From the NCBI RefSeq assembly GCF_035593985.1, contig NZ_CP141587.1, positions 1,672,001 through 1,736,000 of the forward strand: a DNA stretch of 64,000 nt, given 5' to 3'. Source of the DNA: Sphingomonas sp. LY29. Lineage in GTDB: Bacteria > Pseudomonadota > Alphaproteobacteria > Sphingomonadales > Sphingomonadaceae. Position 1 is the stretch's first letter. Every line of letters starts with the position of its first letter. Shown here one piece after another: positions 37,757 through 45,243 of the stretch. Made by a program: the position numbers and the translations under genes. The notes below the pieces were generated by a model, which was not told where the DNA came from, did not search any database, and was given only the letters and a program-made list of their open reading frames with translations.

Positions 37757-38622
37757 CACTCGGTCCACTCCAGACGATCGTCGCCGAGCCGTGGAGCGAC
37801 TGGGGCCTGATCGATTCGGGCCATGGCCGCAAATGGGAACGCTATGGCGCGGTCACCGTCGTCCGCCCCGAACCGCAGGCGATGTGGGCGCCCGCGCTCG
37901 ACGAATGGTCTCCCGATGCGACCTTCGTTCCGGGATCCGACGAGGAGGGCGGCGGCCGCTGGATCCAGCATCGCCCGGTGCCCGCGAGCTGGCCGCTCCA
38001 GCGCGACGGCGTGCGCTTCCACGCCAGCCTGACGCCGTTCCGCCACCTCGGCTTCTTCCCCGACATGGCGCCGCAGTGGGACTGGATGCGCGAACGCGCC
38101 GCCGACGCCGAGGTCATGAACCTGTTCGGCTACACCGGGGTCGGCACGCTGCTGCTGAGCGAAGCGGGCGCGAAGCTGGTCCATGTCGACGCGTCGAAAA
38201 AATCGGTCGAGGGCGGCCGCGCCAATGCGACGCTGTCGGCGATGGCCGACCGGCCGATCCGCTGGATCGTCGACGACGCCGCCAAGTTCACCGCGCGCGA
38301 AGTGCGGCGCGGGCGGCGCTACGACGGCATCCTGCTCGATCCGCCCAAGTTCGGGCGCGGGCCCGAGGGTGAGGTGTGGCGGCTGGAAGAACATCTTGCC
38401 CCGTTGCTCGCCGACACGCGCCGGCTGCTCGATGCCGACAGCCGTTTCCTGGTGCTGACCGTCTATGCGGTGCGGATGTCGGCGCTGAGCATCGGCGAGC
38501 TGCTTCGGCAGCTGACCGAAGACCTTGGCGGGACGGTCGAATGCGGCGAGATGGCGGTACGCGAGGAAGCGCGCGGACTGCTGCTTCCCACGGCGATCTT
38601 CGCGCGGTGGCGTAAGGACTAA
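37753..38622 (+). CDS. Class I SAM-dependent methyltransferase, RlmI-like
   Basis: 289 aa. The SAM-binding loop is VMNLFGYTGVGTLLLSEAGA, followed by VHVDASKKSVEGGRANA and the catalytic-type motif ILLDPPKFGRG, which matches the 23S rRNA m5C1962 (RlmI) group but without its N-terminal PUA domain. The likely target is rRNA; a different nucleic-acid target is possible. ATGA overlap with the M16 gene makes it the last member of the cta cluster. Converges with ccmB. Confidence 0.82.
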   Translation: MTLGPLQTIVAEPWSDWGLIDSGHGRKWERYGAVTVVRPEPQAMWAPALDEWSPDATFVPGSDEEGGGRWIQHRPVPASWPLQRDGVRFHASLTPFRHLGFFPDMAPQWDWMRERAADAEVMNLFGYTGVGTLLLSEAGAKLVHVDASKKSVEGGRANATLSAMADRPIRWIVDDAAKFTAREVRRGRRYDGILLDPPKFGRGPEGEVWRLEEHLAPLLADTRRLLDADSRFLVLTVYAVRMSALSIGELLRQLTEDLGGTVECGEMAVREEARGLLLPTAIFARWRKD

Positions 38623-39266
38623 CTGCGCGCGGCGCGGATCGCGGCGCCGGTGACGAACGGCGCGCCGGCGACGATCAGCAACGCGATTGCCGCTTCCAGC
38701 TTCAACGCCGAACTGCTCGTGTCGCCCGTCGCCGACGCGCCAAAGATCAGCAGCGGGATCGCTAGCGGCATCAGGAGCAGCCCCGCCAGCGCGCTGGCGC
38801 GCGCGAGCCCCTGGGTCATCGCCGCGACCGCGACCGCGAGCGCAGCAAGGGCGGGAGTACCGATCGCCAGCGTCAGCAGGGTGCGGCCGAGCGCGGGTCC
38901 ATCGAGCCCGACGAGCAGGCTCCCCGGGACGGCGGCAAGCATCAGCAATGGGCCGAAGGTCAGCCAGTGGCCGACGATCTTGGCCGCGCCGACCATCTCG
39001 TCGGCGACCCCCGCCAGCTTCAACTGGTCGAGTACCCCATCGGCGCGGTCGGGCTCGATCAACCGCTCGATCGGCAGCAGCGCCGCGGTCAGCGCGGCGA
39101 TCCACAAGGCGCCGCCGCCGATCCGGGCGAGCAGCGGCGCGTCGGGACCGACGGCGAAGGGCACGATCGTCGCGACCAGCAGGAAGAAGGCAGCAGGCAG
39201 CCACGCCGCGCCCGACAGGCCGCGACGCACTTCGCGAAGGATCAGCGCGCGGGTCACAGCGGCCAC
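38619..39266 (-). CDS. ccmB: Heme exporter membrane subunit CcmB
   Basis: 215-aa inner-membrane subunit of the CcmAB complex used in cytochrome c maturation. Six hydrophobic helices, with the family motif SGAAWLPAAFFLLVATIVPFAVG near the start and a proline-rich LLLMPLAIPLLIFGA segment. Its start lies 13 bases inside the end of ccmA. No ccmC follows; the next gene is convergent. Confidence 0.92.
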   Translation of the reverse strand: MAAVTRALILREVRRGLSGAAWLPAAFFLLVATIVPFAVGPDAPLLARIGGGALWIAALTAALLPIERLIEPDRADGVLDQLKLAGVADEMVGAAKIVGHWLTFGPLLMLAAVPGSLLVGLDGPALGRTLLTLAIGTPALAALAVAVAAMTQGLARASALAGLLLMPLAIPLLIFGASATGDTSSSALKLEAAIALLIVAGAPFVTGAAIRAARS

Positions 39267-39802
39267 TCGCGCCAGTCGCCACGCATCGCGCCGTGACTCG
39301 TCGCGATCGCCGCGCCCGCCGCATCACGATGTCGTTCGATGACCTTTTCGAGGCGAGCGACCCCGTCGCGGTCGAGGCCGTTGAGCGGCTCGTCGAGCAG
39401 CCATAGCGGCGCGTCGCTCGCCACGACCCGCGCCAGCCGCGCGCGGCGTGCCTGTCCGGTCGACAGCATGCGCACGGGCACATCGGCGAGCCGGTCGAGG
39501 TCGAATGCCGTCAGCGCCTCGGCAAGTTTCGGCCCGCCCCAGAAGCCGAGCGCGCGTGCAAGCGGAAGGTCACGGTCGAGCGCCAGATGATCGTCGGCCA
39601 GCGCAACGTCGGCGCGCTCGATCGTCCCCGCGTTGGGCAAGAGCAGCCCGGCGATCAGGCGCATCAGGCTCGACTTGCCGCTGCCGTTGGGGCCGGTCAG
39701 GTGCACCGCGTCACCGGGCTCGACTAGCAAATCGCGTCCCTCGAACAGCAATCGCCCGCCGCGGGTCAAGGCGATCCCGTCGGCGCGAAGCAGCGCGTTC
39801 AA
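39254..39802 (-). CDS. ccmA: Heme exporter ATP-binding subunit CcmA (TTG start)
   Basis: 182-aa ABC ATPase of the cytochrome c maturation system. Walker A GPNGSGKSSLM, signature MLSTGQARRARLARV, Walker B LWLLDEPLNGLD, and the late His in ATSHGAMR. The start is taken as TTG 39802, whose sequence TTGA overlaps the stop of the upstream metallopeptidase gene; no ATG lies in the right place. It drives release of heme from CcmC/CcmE. Confidence 0.9.
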   Translation of the reverse strand: MNALLRADGIALTRGGRLLFEGRDLLVEPGDAVHLTGPNGSGKSSLMRLIAGLLLPNAGTIERADVALADDHLALDRDLPLARALGFWGGPKLAEALTAFDLDRLADVPVRMLSTGQARRARLARVVASDAPLWLLDEPLNGLDRDGVARLEKVIERHRDAAGAAIATSHGAMRGDWREWPL

Positions 39803-40197
39803 GCCGCGCCCTCGAGCGCGTGCATGTCCTCGTCGCTGAATCCGAAATGATGGCCGGCCTCGTGGATCAGGATGTGGCGGACGAGATGCTCGAGTTCCTC
39901 GCCGTCCTCGATCCATTCTTCCAGGATCGCGCGGCGGAACAGGCGGATGCGGTCAGGCAGCGTGCCGCTCGTCTCCACCCCGCGCTCGTGGATCGGGATA
40001 CCTTCGTAAACGCCGGTCAAATCGAGCGGATGATCGATTTCCAACTCGCTGAGGAGTTCCTCTTCGGCCACCTCGTCGACCTGCAGCACGACATGCGCGA
40101 GGTGGCCGGAAAACGGCTCGGGCAACGCGTCGAGCGCAGCGCGCGCGATCGCCTCTATCTCGGCGGCGGAGGGGGCAAGGTCGAAGCGGCGCAGCAT
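39799..40197 (-). CDS. Small zincin-like metallopeptidase
   Basis: 132-aa protein with the zinc motif HEAGHHFGFSDEDM near the C-terminus, typical of the minimal zincin family (formerly DUF1025) often found near cytochrome c genes. Its substrate is unknown. ATG 40197 begins MLRRFDLAPSAAE, matching the usual short N-terminus. First gene of a metallopeptidase-ccmA-ccmB unit. Confidence 0.85.
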   Translation of the reverse strand: MLRRFDLAPSAAEIEAIARAALDALPEPFSGHLAHVVLQVDEVAEEELLSELEIDHPLDLTGVYEGIPIHERGVETSGTLPDRIRLFRRAILEEWIEDGEELEHLVRHILIHEAGHHFGFSDEDMHALEGAA

Positions 40198-40290
40198 GGT
40201 GCGAACGGCATAGGAGGACCGCGCCCTCGCGCCAAGCTTGCCCGATGCGCCGCGGCCCCCTAGAGGGCGGTCCATCCGGGCAAAATATGC

Positions 40291-40381
40291 GGAGCGGTGG
40301 CCGAGTGGTCGAAGGCGCTCGCCTGGAAAGTGAGTATACGCCAAAAGCGTATCGAGGGTTCGAATCCCTCCCGCTCCGCCA
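40291..40381 (+). tRNA. tRNA-Ser (GGA anticodon)
   Basis: Acceptor arms GGAGCGG and CCGCTCC pair, the discriminator is G, and CCA is encoded (40379-40381). The anticodon loop reads CTGGAAA, giving GGA. A long variable arm (TATACGCCAAAAGCGTA) confirms a class II serine tRNA, and the T arm is GGGTTCGAATCCC. An integrase starts about 190 bases downstream, so the 3' end is the likely attachment site of the island. Confidence 0.97.
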
Positions 40382-40436
40382 AATTCCCATCCACAGCCGT
40401 CCGGACACGTCTCAAAAAGCGCGGCATTTTGCCATT

Positions 40437-40535
40437 TTTTCGTTCATGTTGTCCGCACGCGTCTCCACGCATCTCCCTAAATCCTCGGCCGCATTTAGGG
40501 CTAGATTTAGGGTTGAGCCGAAACCGTCCCTAAAA
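40437..40535. promoter_or_regulatory. Integrase upstream region: flanking repeat and CCCTAAAT boxes
   Basis: Contains TTTTCGTTCATGTTGT (40437-40452), which recurs after the integrase gene, then GTCCGCACGCGTCTCCACGC, similar to the 20-bp tandem repeat at 41813. Three oriented copies of ATTTAGGG/CCCTAAAT follow (40475-40482, 40493-40500, 40505-40512), and a CCCTAAAA at 40528. These look like integrase arm sites and a repressor or excisionase operator. Confidence 0.5.
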
Positions 40536-40573
40536 TACCAAGGATGGGGACGGCGACTCAAAGGGGGAATCAC

Positions 40574-41761
40574 ATGGCGCGAGCCATTAATCGGCTCACG
40601 GTGAAGGGCGCTGCGGCGCTCAAAGAGCCGGGACTTCATGCCGATGGCGGTGGTCTTTACGTGAATGTGAAGAAATCAGGGGCCCGGTCCTTTGTCTTCG
40701 TCTTTCAGTGGAAGGGGAAGCGGCGGGAGAAGGGGCTCGGCTCGCTCACGTTGGTGTCGCTCGATGAGGCTAGGGCCAAGCGGGACGAGGCACGCAAGCT
40801 TCTGGCGGATGGCATTGACCCACTAGAGCCCAAGGCGGCCGCAAACGACATAACCTTCGGGGAAGTGGCCACGTCCCTAATTAGGGACCTTGAAACGGGT
40901 TGGAGCAATCCGAAACATCGCCAGCAATGGCGAAACACGTTGGCCAATTATTGCGCACCCATTTGGGAGACGCCGGTGGACGCCGTGGACACGGACGCCC
41001 TCGTCGCCATCCTCAAGCCGATGTGGAACGACAAGCCGGAGACGGCCTCACGGCTCCGGGCTCGCATCGAACGCGTCTTGGACGCGGCCAAGGTGAGAGG
41101 CCTTCGCTCCGGCGACAACCCGGCCCAATGGCGCAGCCATCTTGCCCATATTCTCCCGGCCCGCACGAGAGGTGCAGGAGTCCGCCACCACCCGGCTCTC
41201 CCCTATGCCCAAGTCCCGGACTTCGTGAAGGGACTGAAGACCCGCGTAAGCACTGCCGCGCGCGCGCTGGAGTTCTTAATCCACACTGCGGCGCGCACGT
41301 CTGAGGTGCTCAACATGACGTGGGGAGAAGTGAACCTCAACGCTCGGCTGTGGACCGTGCCCGGCGAGCGGATGAAGATGAGGCGCGAACACCTAGTGCC
41401 GCTCACTGAGCCCGCTCTAGTGGTGCTCCGGGCCATGGCGGTTGTCGGAACGGACCCGGCGGCTCCCGTCTTTCCCAGCCGGAACGGTAAGCCGTTATCC
41501 GGAATGAGCATGGAGATGCTTTTGAGACGCATGCAATGCGATGACTTCACCGTCCATGGCATGCGCTCCAGCTTCCGCGATTGGGCTGGCGATGAAACGG
41601 CGTTTCCGCGCGAAATCGTGGAAATGGCGCTCGCGCACATCGTGGGCAACGCGGTGGAGCAAGCCTATAGGCGGGGGACCGCGTTGGCGAAGCGTCGGGA
41701 CCTCATGGAAGCGTGGTCCGCGTTCGTGGCTGGGTCTCCCGCGTTGAGAGTTTCCGCGTAG
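40574..41761 (+). CDS. Tyrosine site-specific integrase (P4-type, DUF4102 arm domain)
   Basis: 395 aa. The N-terminal arm-binding domain (residues 1-90) shows LHADGGGLYVNVKKSGARSF, then a core-binding domain, then the tyrosine recombinase domain. Catalytic residues: Arg in AARTSEVLNMTW, His-x-x-Arg in HGMRSSFRDWAG, a second His in LAHIVGN and the nucleophile Tyr in VEQAYRRG. It inserts the element at the adjacent tRNA-Ser gene. ATG 40574 follows AAAGGGGGAATCAC. Expected partners are the small HTH protein at 41940 and the repeats on both sides. Confidence 0.95.
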   Translation: MARAINRLTVKGAAALKEPGLHADGGGLYVNVKKSGARSFVFVFQWKGKRREKGLGSLTLVSLDEARAKRDEARKLLADGIDPLEPKAAANDITFGEVATSLIRDLETGWSNPKHRQQWRNTLANYCAPIWETPVDAVDTDALVAILKPMWNDKPETASRLRARIERVLDAAKVRGLRSGDNPAQWRSHLAHILPARTRGAGVRHHPALPYAQVPDFVKGLKTRVSTAARALEFLIHTAARTSEVLNMTWGEVNLNARLWTVPGERMKMRREHLVPLTEPALVVLRAMAVVGTDPAAPVFPSRNGKPLSGMSMEMLLRRMQCDDFTVHGMRSSFRDWAGDETAFPREIVEMALAHIVGNAVEQAYRRGTALAKRRDLMEAWSAFVAGSPALRVSA

Positions 41762-41796
41762 TTATTTCTAGCTCACCCAAATAATTTTTGTTCGCC

Positions 41797-41876
41797 TTTT
41801 CGTTCATGTTGTGTCCGTGAGTATCCACGAGCGTCCGTGAGTGTCCACGCGTCCCATACCCGGCATTTTACCGGGT
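41797..41876. repeat. Second flanking repeat, 20-bp tandem repeat and hairpin after the integrase
   Basis: TTTTCGTTCATGTTGT at 41797-41812 repeats the sequence at 40437. Next come two tandem 20-bp copies (GTCCGTGAGTATCCACGAGC, GTCCGTGAGTGTCCACGCGT) at 41813-41852, and a hairpin ACCCGG/CCGGGT at 41858-41876 that may end integrase transcription. Confidence 0.7.
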
Positions 41877-41939
41877 CTTCACAGATAGTTAGACCCCATT
41901 ATCGTTATCCACATCGCAAACAGTGGAAACGGTGAATCA

Positions 41940-42137
41940 ATGCTCAATTTCTCGAAGAACCTATCGCGTACCGAACTCGCCGCTGAACTCGGCATTGGTC
42001 GTGTGACAATCTGGCGCGCCGAACGTGCGGGCCGCGTTCCCGCTGGCATCCGCGTGAGCCCAAACCGCACGGAGTTCACTCCGGCCGCCCAGATGGTCAT
42101 CGCGGACGTTCTCCGCCAGCCGGTGGAGGCGCGCTAA
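41940..42137 (+). CDS. Small helix-turn-helix protein (AlpA/excisionase-like)
   Basis: 65 aa beginning MLNFSKNLSRTELAAELGIG, whose RTELAAELGIGRVTIWRAER segment is a helix-turn-helix of the MerR/AlpA size. It sits right after the integrase and its repeats, the place where satellite elements usually encode an excisionase/regulator. GTGGAAACGGTGAATCA precedes the ATG. Its stop overlaps the next start (TAATG). Confidence 0.65.
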   Translation: MLNFSKNLSRTELAAELGIGRVTIWRAERAGRVPAGIRVSPNRTEFTPAAQMVIADVLRQPVEAR

Positions 42138-42832
42138 TGGCCTTGCTCACCAGTGAGCGGACAACTGCCGCTCTGGAATCGGCTGAGCGCCGCCTCGCGG
42201 ACTTCAAAGCGGAGCACGCAAGGAAGACCGCGGCGCTAACCGGTGACCTCGATTTTGACGGTAGCTTGGCGCTCCGTAATGAAATCGCGGACCTTGCGCT
42301 CAAGGTTGCAGCGGCCTCGGATGCCGCCGACCAAGCGCGCCGCAACGTCGAAGTCGCGCAACGGGCTAAGGCTGAGGCCGAAACCGAACGGGAATACAAA
42401 GCGGCGGAGAAGTCCGCGCGGGCGGCCGAAAAGTTGACGCTTGAGGTTTCTTCCGTTGCTGACCGGCTTGCCGGGCTGCTTGGTGCCTTGGAGGCGAGCC
42501 GTTTGACGGTGGAAGCGGCCAACGCACGGCGCGGAGCGCGGCCTCACATCAAACATGGCGAGGCTCGTGTGCGTGAGATACCCCAACGCATCACTCCGGC
42601 TGTGTTCGAAAAGCGCACGGTTTGGGAGGATGGAGCGGGCCGGAGCCCCGCCATCTTCCGTCAGCTACAGACCGGCGAACTCGTGCCGTCCGAAGGTGGC
42701 TTCACAAAGCGCGTGGAAACGGTCGTGAGCCGCGCGGAGCAAGTCACGCCCGCCCACATTCCTGGGGGGCTCTTCAAGGACGCAATGCGCCTCACGGGAC
42801 TGAAGGGCGAGGCCCTCTTCCCGGCCCGCTAA
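42137..42832 (+). CDS. Hypothetical island protein with long coiled coil, 231 aa
   Basis: Residues 8-130 are Ala/Glu/Lys/Arg-rich with heptad-like spacing, a long coiled coil. The C-terminal 90 residues are a different, Pro-containing segment (IPQRITPAVFEKRTVWEDG). No family recognised. Coupled by overlap to the HTH gene and followed by a 9-bp hairpin, so it probably belongs to the early operon of the element. Confidence 0.6.
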   Translation: MALLTSERTTAALESAERRLADFKAEHARKTAALTGDLDFDGSLALRNEIADLALKVAAASDAADQARRNVEVAQRAKAEAETEREYKAAEKSARAAEKLTLEVSSVADRLAGLLGALEASRLTVEAANARRGARPHIKHGEARVREIPQRITPAVFEKRTVWEDGAGRSPAIFRQLQTGELVPSEGGFTKRVETVVSRAEQVTPAHIPGGLFKDAMRLTGLKGEALFPAR

Positions 42833-42845
42833 CCCCAATTGAAAA

Positions 42846-42870
42846 CGCCCGCCGTGGTGAGCGGCGGGCG
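42846..42870 (+). terminator. Hairpin between two island genes
   Basis: Perfect 9-bp stem CGCCCGCCG / CGGCGGGCG with a 7-nt loop, followed by GTACTTTG. The T run is weak, so partial termination or an RNA processing site is as likely as full termination. Confidence 0.45.
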
Positions 42871-42892
42871 GTACTTTGAAAGCAGCAACAAC

Positions 42893-43609
42893 ATGACTGA
42901 TAAGCGTTTCCTCGCGGACGGCGAAGAACAATCCAGTGGCCCCATTTCCATCCTCCGCACCTTCGTCCTCCACAGCAAAGTGAAGGTGCTTTCCGGGCTC
43001 GCGGCCCTTTCTTATGTCGCCGGGCGTGAGGGTGACGATGAGTGGGCTTGGGCAGCTGAGGCCGAAGACGCGCTCATTGACGCATTCTTTGTGCAGCACG
43101 GCGACACCCGCCCGAACGGTCCGAGGTTTGAGCGTTATTTGACCGCGAAGGCCACCCTTGCCGCCGCTTTCCGCGGGGGTCACGCGCAACGAGAGATTGA
43201 CTTGGCACTCACCGGCCGGGTTCGGACCTTCGAGCAAGAAACCTCACCCCGGCAGATGGTGGCGAAGGTTTGCGACCGGGCCATTGCGCTCGCACGCGCT
43301 CACGCGACAATCTACGCAGATGAAATTGACATCGCTTCAGACCGGCACCCGCACGCCATCGAGTCCGCAATTCGCTACGTCTCCATCAAAGTTGCGCAAC
43401 GGCACGCGGTCACGGATGCCGAGGCGGCCTATTGTGCGCTCAAAGCATTCGAAGACCTTGGGCTAGACGCCGATTGGGAGGCGGCCGCCGTTGCCATGGA
43501 GGGGGCGGCCGCGGGTCGTGCGGATCGTGAGGCCGAAGAGGAAAACGCTCGTGAACGCGCCGCCGAAGTGTCCAAGGCAACCGCGTCACTCTTCGACGGT
43601 GTCGAATGA
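42893..43609 (+). CDS. Hypothetical island protein, 238 aa
   Basis: Soluble and mostly helical, acidic at its C-terminus (DREAEEENARERAAEV). No recognised motif. ATG 42893 is used; the frame continues upstream through the hairpin from a TTG at 42839, which is unlikely. The stop overlaps the start of the RepA-like ATPase (ATGA), so the two proteins are coupled. Confidence 0.6.
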   Translation: MTDKRFLADGEEQSSGPISILRTFVLHSKVKVLSGLAALSYVAGREGDDEWAWAAEAEDALIDAFFVQHGDTRPNGPRFERYLTAKATLAAAFRGGHAQREIDLALTGRVRTFEQETSPRQMVAKVCDRAIALARAHATIYADEIDIASDRHPHAIESAIRYVSIKVAQRHAVTDAEAAYCALKAFEDLGLDADWEAAAVAMEGAAAGRADREAEEENARERAAEVSKATASLFDGVE

Positions 43610-45060
43610 ACGGGGCCGCGATGCTAGCGGACCCGGAGGCCGGGCTTGCCTTCGCCGCCGCCGAACTTGTCCGCCGGTTGCCGGTCCTCAGCGGCGACGA
43701 GGCCCTTGAGCGCGCCCTCAGCGAGTTCCGCGAGAGGGGCGTCGAGCCGCTTCTCCCCGCAATTCAGAAAGCGCGTGTGGCGGCCCGGACCGCGGCCCGG
43801 GAGCGCAACGCTCGCGCTCACGAAGAGGCGCGAACCGAAAGTGAGCGCGCCGAAGAGGAATTGGCGCGGCTGCGCGAAGCAAGGCGCCAAATGGTCGGCA
43901 CGCCGAGCGCCGCCCGTGCGATTGTGCCCACACCATTCCTTTGGGCCAACCCGGCCCGTCTCCCGCGCCGTTCGTGGCTCTATGGTCAGCATCTAATTCG
44001 CGGCGAGGTGAGCCTCACGCTTGCTCCCGGCGGCGTCGGGAAGACCTCGCTGGCGGCGGCGGAGGTGGCCGCCATGTCCACCGGCCGCGCGCTACTTCAT
44101 GACCATCCGGACCGGCCCCTCCGCGTTTGGTGGTGGAATGGCGAGGAACCGGAAGACGAAATGGCCCGTCGCCTAGCGGGGGTCGCGAAACATTATCGGC
44201 TTCCGCCTAGCGCGTTCGCGGACCGCCTCTTCATCGACAACGGCAATGACTTGCCACTCATGCTCGCGGAGCAAGGCCGGGAGGGCACCAAGATTTGCAC
44301 GCCGGTCGTGGAGCACTTGGTGGAGGCACTAAAGGCGCGGCGCATTGACGTGATGTTGATTGACCCGTTCGTCTCAACCCACAATGTCCATGAGAACGAC
44401 AACTCCGCAATCCAGCAAGCCGCGTCGGCATGGAAAGCCGTGGCTCAGCGGGCCGGGGTGGGCATTGGACTTGCGCACCACACCCGGAAGCTGGCGGGCC
44501 GCGATGCGTCCGCTGAGGACAGCCGCGGCGGCGATGCGCTTGTCTCCAAGGCGCGTGACGCCCGCGCCCTCAACCCCATGGGTGAGGCGGACGCCACACG
44601 GCACGGCATACACAAGCATGAGCGCCATTCCTACTTTTCGACAGGCACCGGAGGGAAGTCGAACATGACGCCCAAATCGGACCGCAAGGTGTGGTTCAAG
44701 CTGGAATCAGTAGGGCTTGGAAACGGCGCATTGAACGCGCCGGAGGACCGGGTCGCGGTTGTCACGAAGTGGGAGCCGCCGGTGGTGGAGCAAGACCTTT
44801 CGCCGCTCGCGGTGTCCCGTCTGGCGGACCTGATGGGCGAGCGCGAGTGGCGGGCCTCAAAACAGGCCCGCGGGTGGCTCGGACGGCTTGTTGCGGAGGC
44901 CTTTGAATTGGGCAGCGAAGACGGCTGGGAGGGACGAGCGCGTCTTATTCTAAAAGAACTTGAGGTCCGCCGGATTATCATCGCTACTTTCGGGCAGGAC
45001 GAGCGCCGCAAGTCGGTCCCTGTGTACCGCCTTGGAGCGAGAGAAACGGCGGAAATCTGA
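43606..45060 (+). CDS. RepA-like AAA (RecA-fold) replication ATPase
   Basis: 484 aa. An N-terminal helical region (1-120) is followed by an AAA_25/RepA-type RecA fold. Walker A is LAPGGVGKTSLAAAE near residue 143, the acidic Walker B strand is VMLIDPFVSTHN, and GIGLAHHTRK holds the sensor histidines. A C-terminal winged-helix-like part follows. Proteins of this kind act as hexameric helicases in plasmid and satellite replication. Its stop is followed at once by an iteron-like array, consistent with an autonomous replication or primer-loading role. No separate initiator gene is obvious. Confidence 0.75.
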   Translation: MNGAAMLADPEAGLAFAAAELVRRLPVLSGDEALERALSEFRERGVEPLLPAIQKARVAARTAARERNARAHEEARTESERAEEELARLREARRQMVGTPSAARAIVPTPFLWANPARLPRRSWLYGQHLIRGEVSLTLAPGGVGKTSLAAAEVAAMSTGRALLHDHPDRPLRVWWWNGEEPEDEMARRLAGVAKHYRLPPSAFADRLFIDNGNDLPLMLAEQGREGTKICTPVVEHLVEALKARRIDVMLIDPFVSTHNVHENDNSAIQQAASAWKAVAQRAGVGIGLAHHTRKLAGRDASAEDSRGGDALVSKARDARALNPMGEADATRHGIHKHERHSYFSTGTGGKSNMTPKSDRKVWFKLESVGLGNGALNAPEDRVAVVTKWEPPVVEQDLSPLAVSRLADLMGEREWRASKQARGWLGRLVAEAFELGSEDGWEGRARLILKELEVRRIIIATFGQDERRKSVPVYRLGARETAEI

Positions 45061-45064
45061 CATT

Positions 45065-45186
45065 TGCTCCACTTGCTCCACCCGTGCTCCACCTTTGCTC
45101 CACTTAGGTAGAGCGCTCATTTGCTCCACTGCTCCACTTGCTCCACCCACCTTTATTAGAAGGTGGGTGGAGCAGTAGGTGGAGCA
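45065..45186. repeat. Iteron-like TGCTCCAC array with 15-bp stem-loop
   Basis: Seven direct copies of TGCTCCAC (45065, 45074, 45085, 45096, 45122, 45130, 45139) followed by two inverted copies (45167, 45179). The last direct and first inverted copies form a perfect 15-bp inverted repeat, 45139-45153 with 45160-45174, around a 6-nt loop. Spacing between copies is 8-11 bp, about one helical turn, within each cluster. Confidence 0.85.
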
Positions 45187-45243
45187 AGGGTTGGAAGAGG
45201 TAATCTCAACCCCCAGGAATCTTCGCTCCGATGCCGCACTAAA

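Noticed and set aside
37378-39483. 701-codon minus-strand frame over the methyltransferase and ccmB region
   Set aside because: Runs antisense or out of frame across genes with clear motifs; low-complexity Arg/Ala/Pro composition typical of high-GC shadows.
45065-45186. CRISPR array
   Set aside because: Repeats are 8 bp with 0-18 bp gaps, partly inverted; no spacers of CRISPR size and no cas genes.
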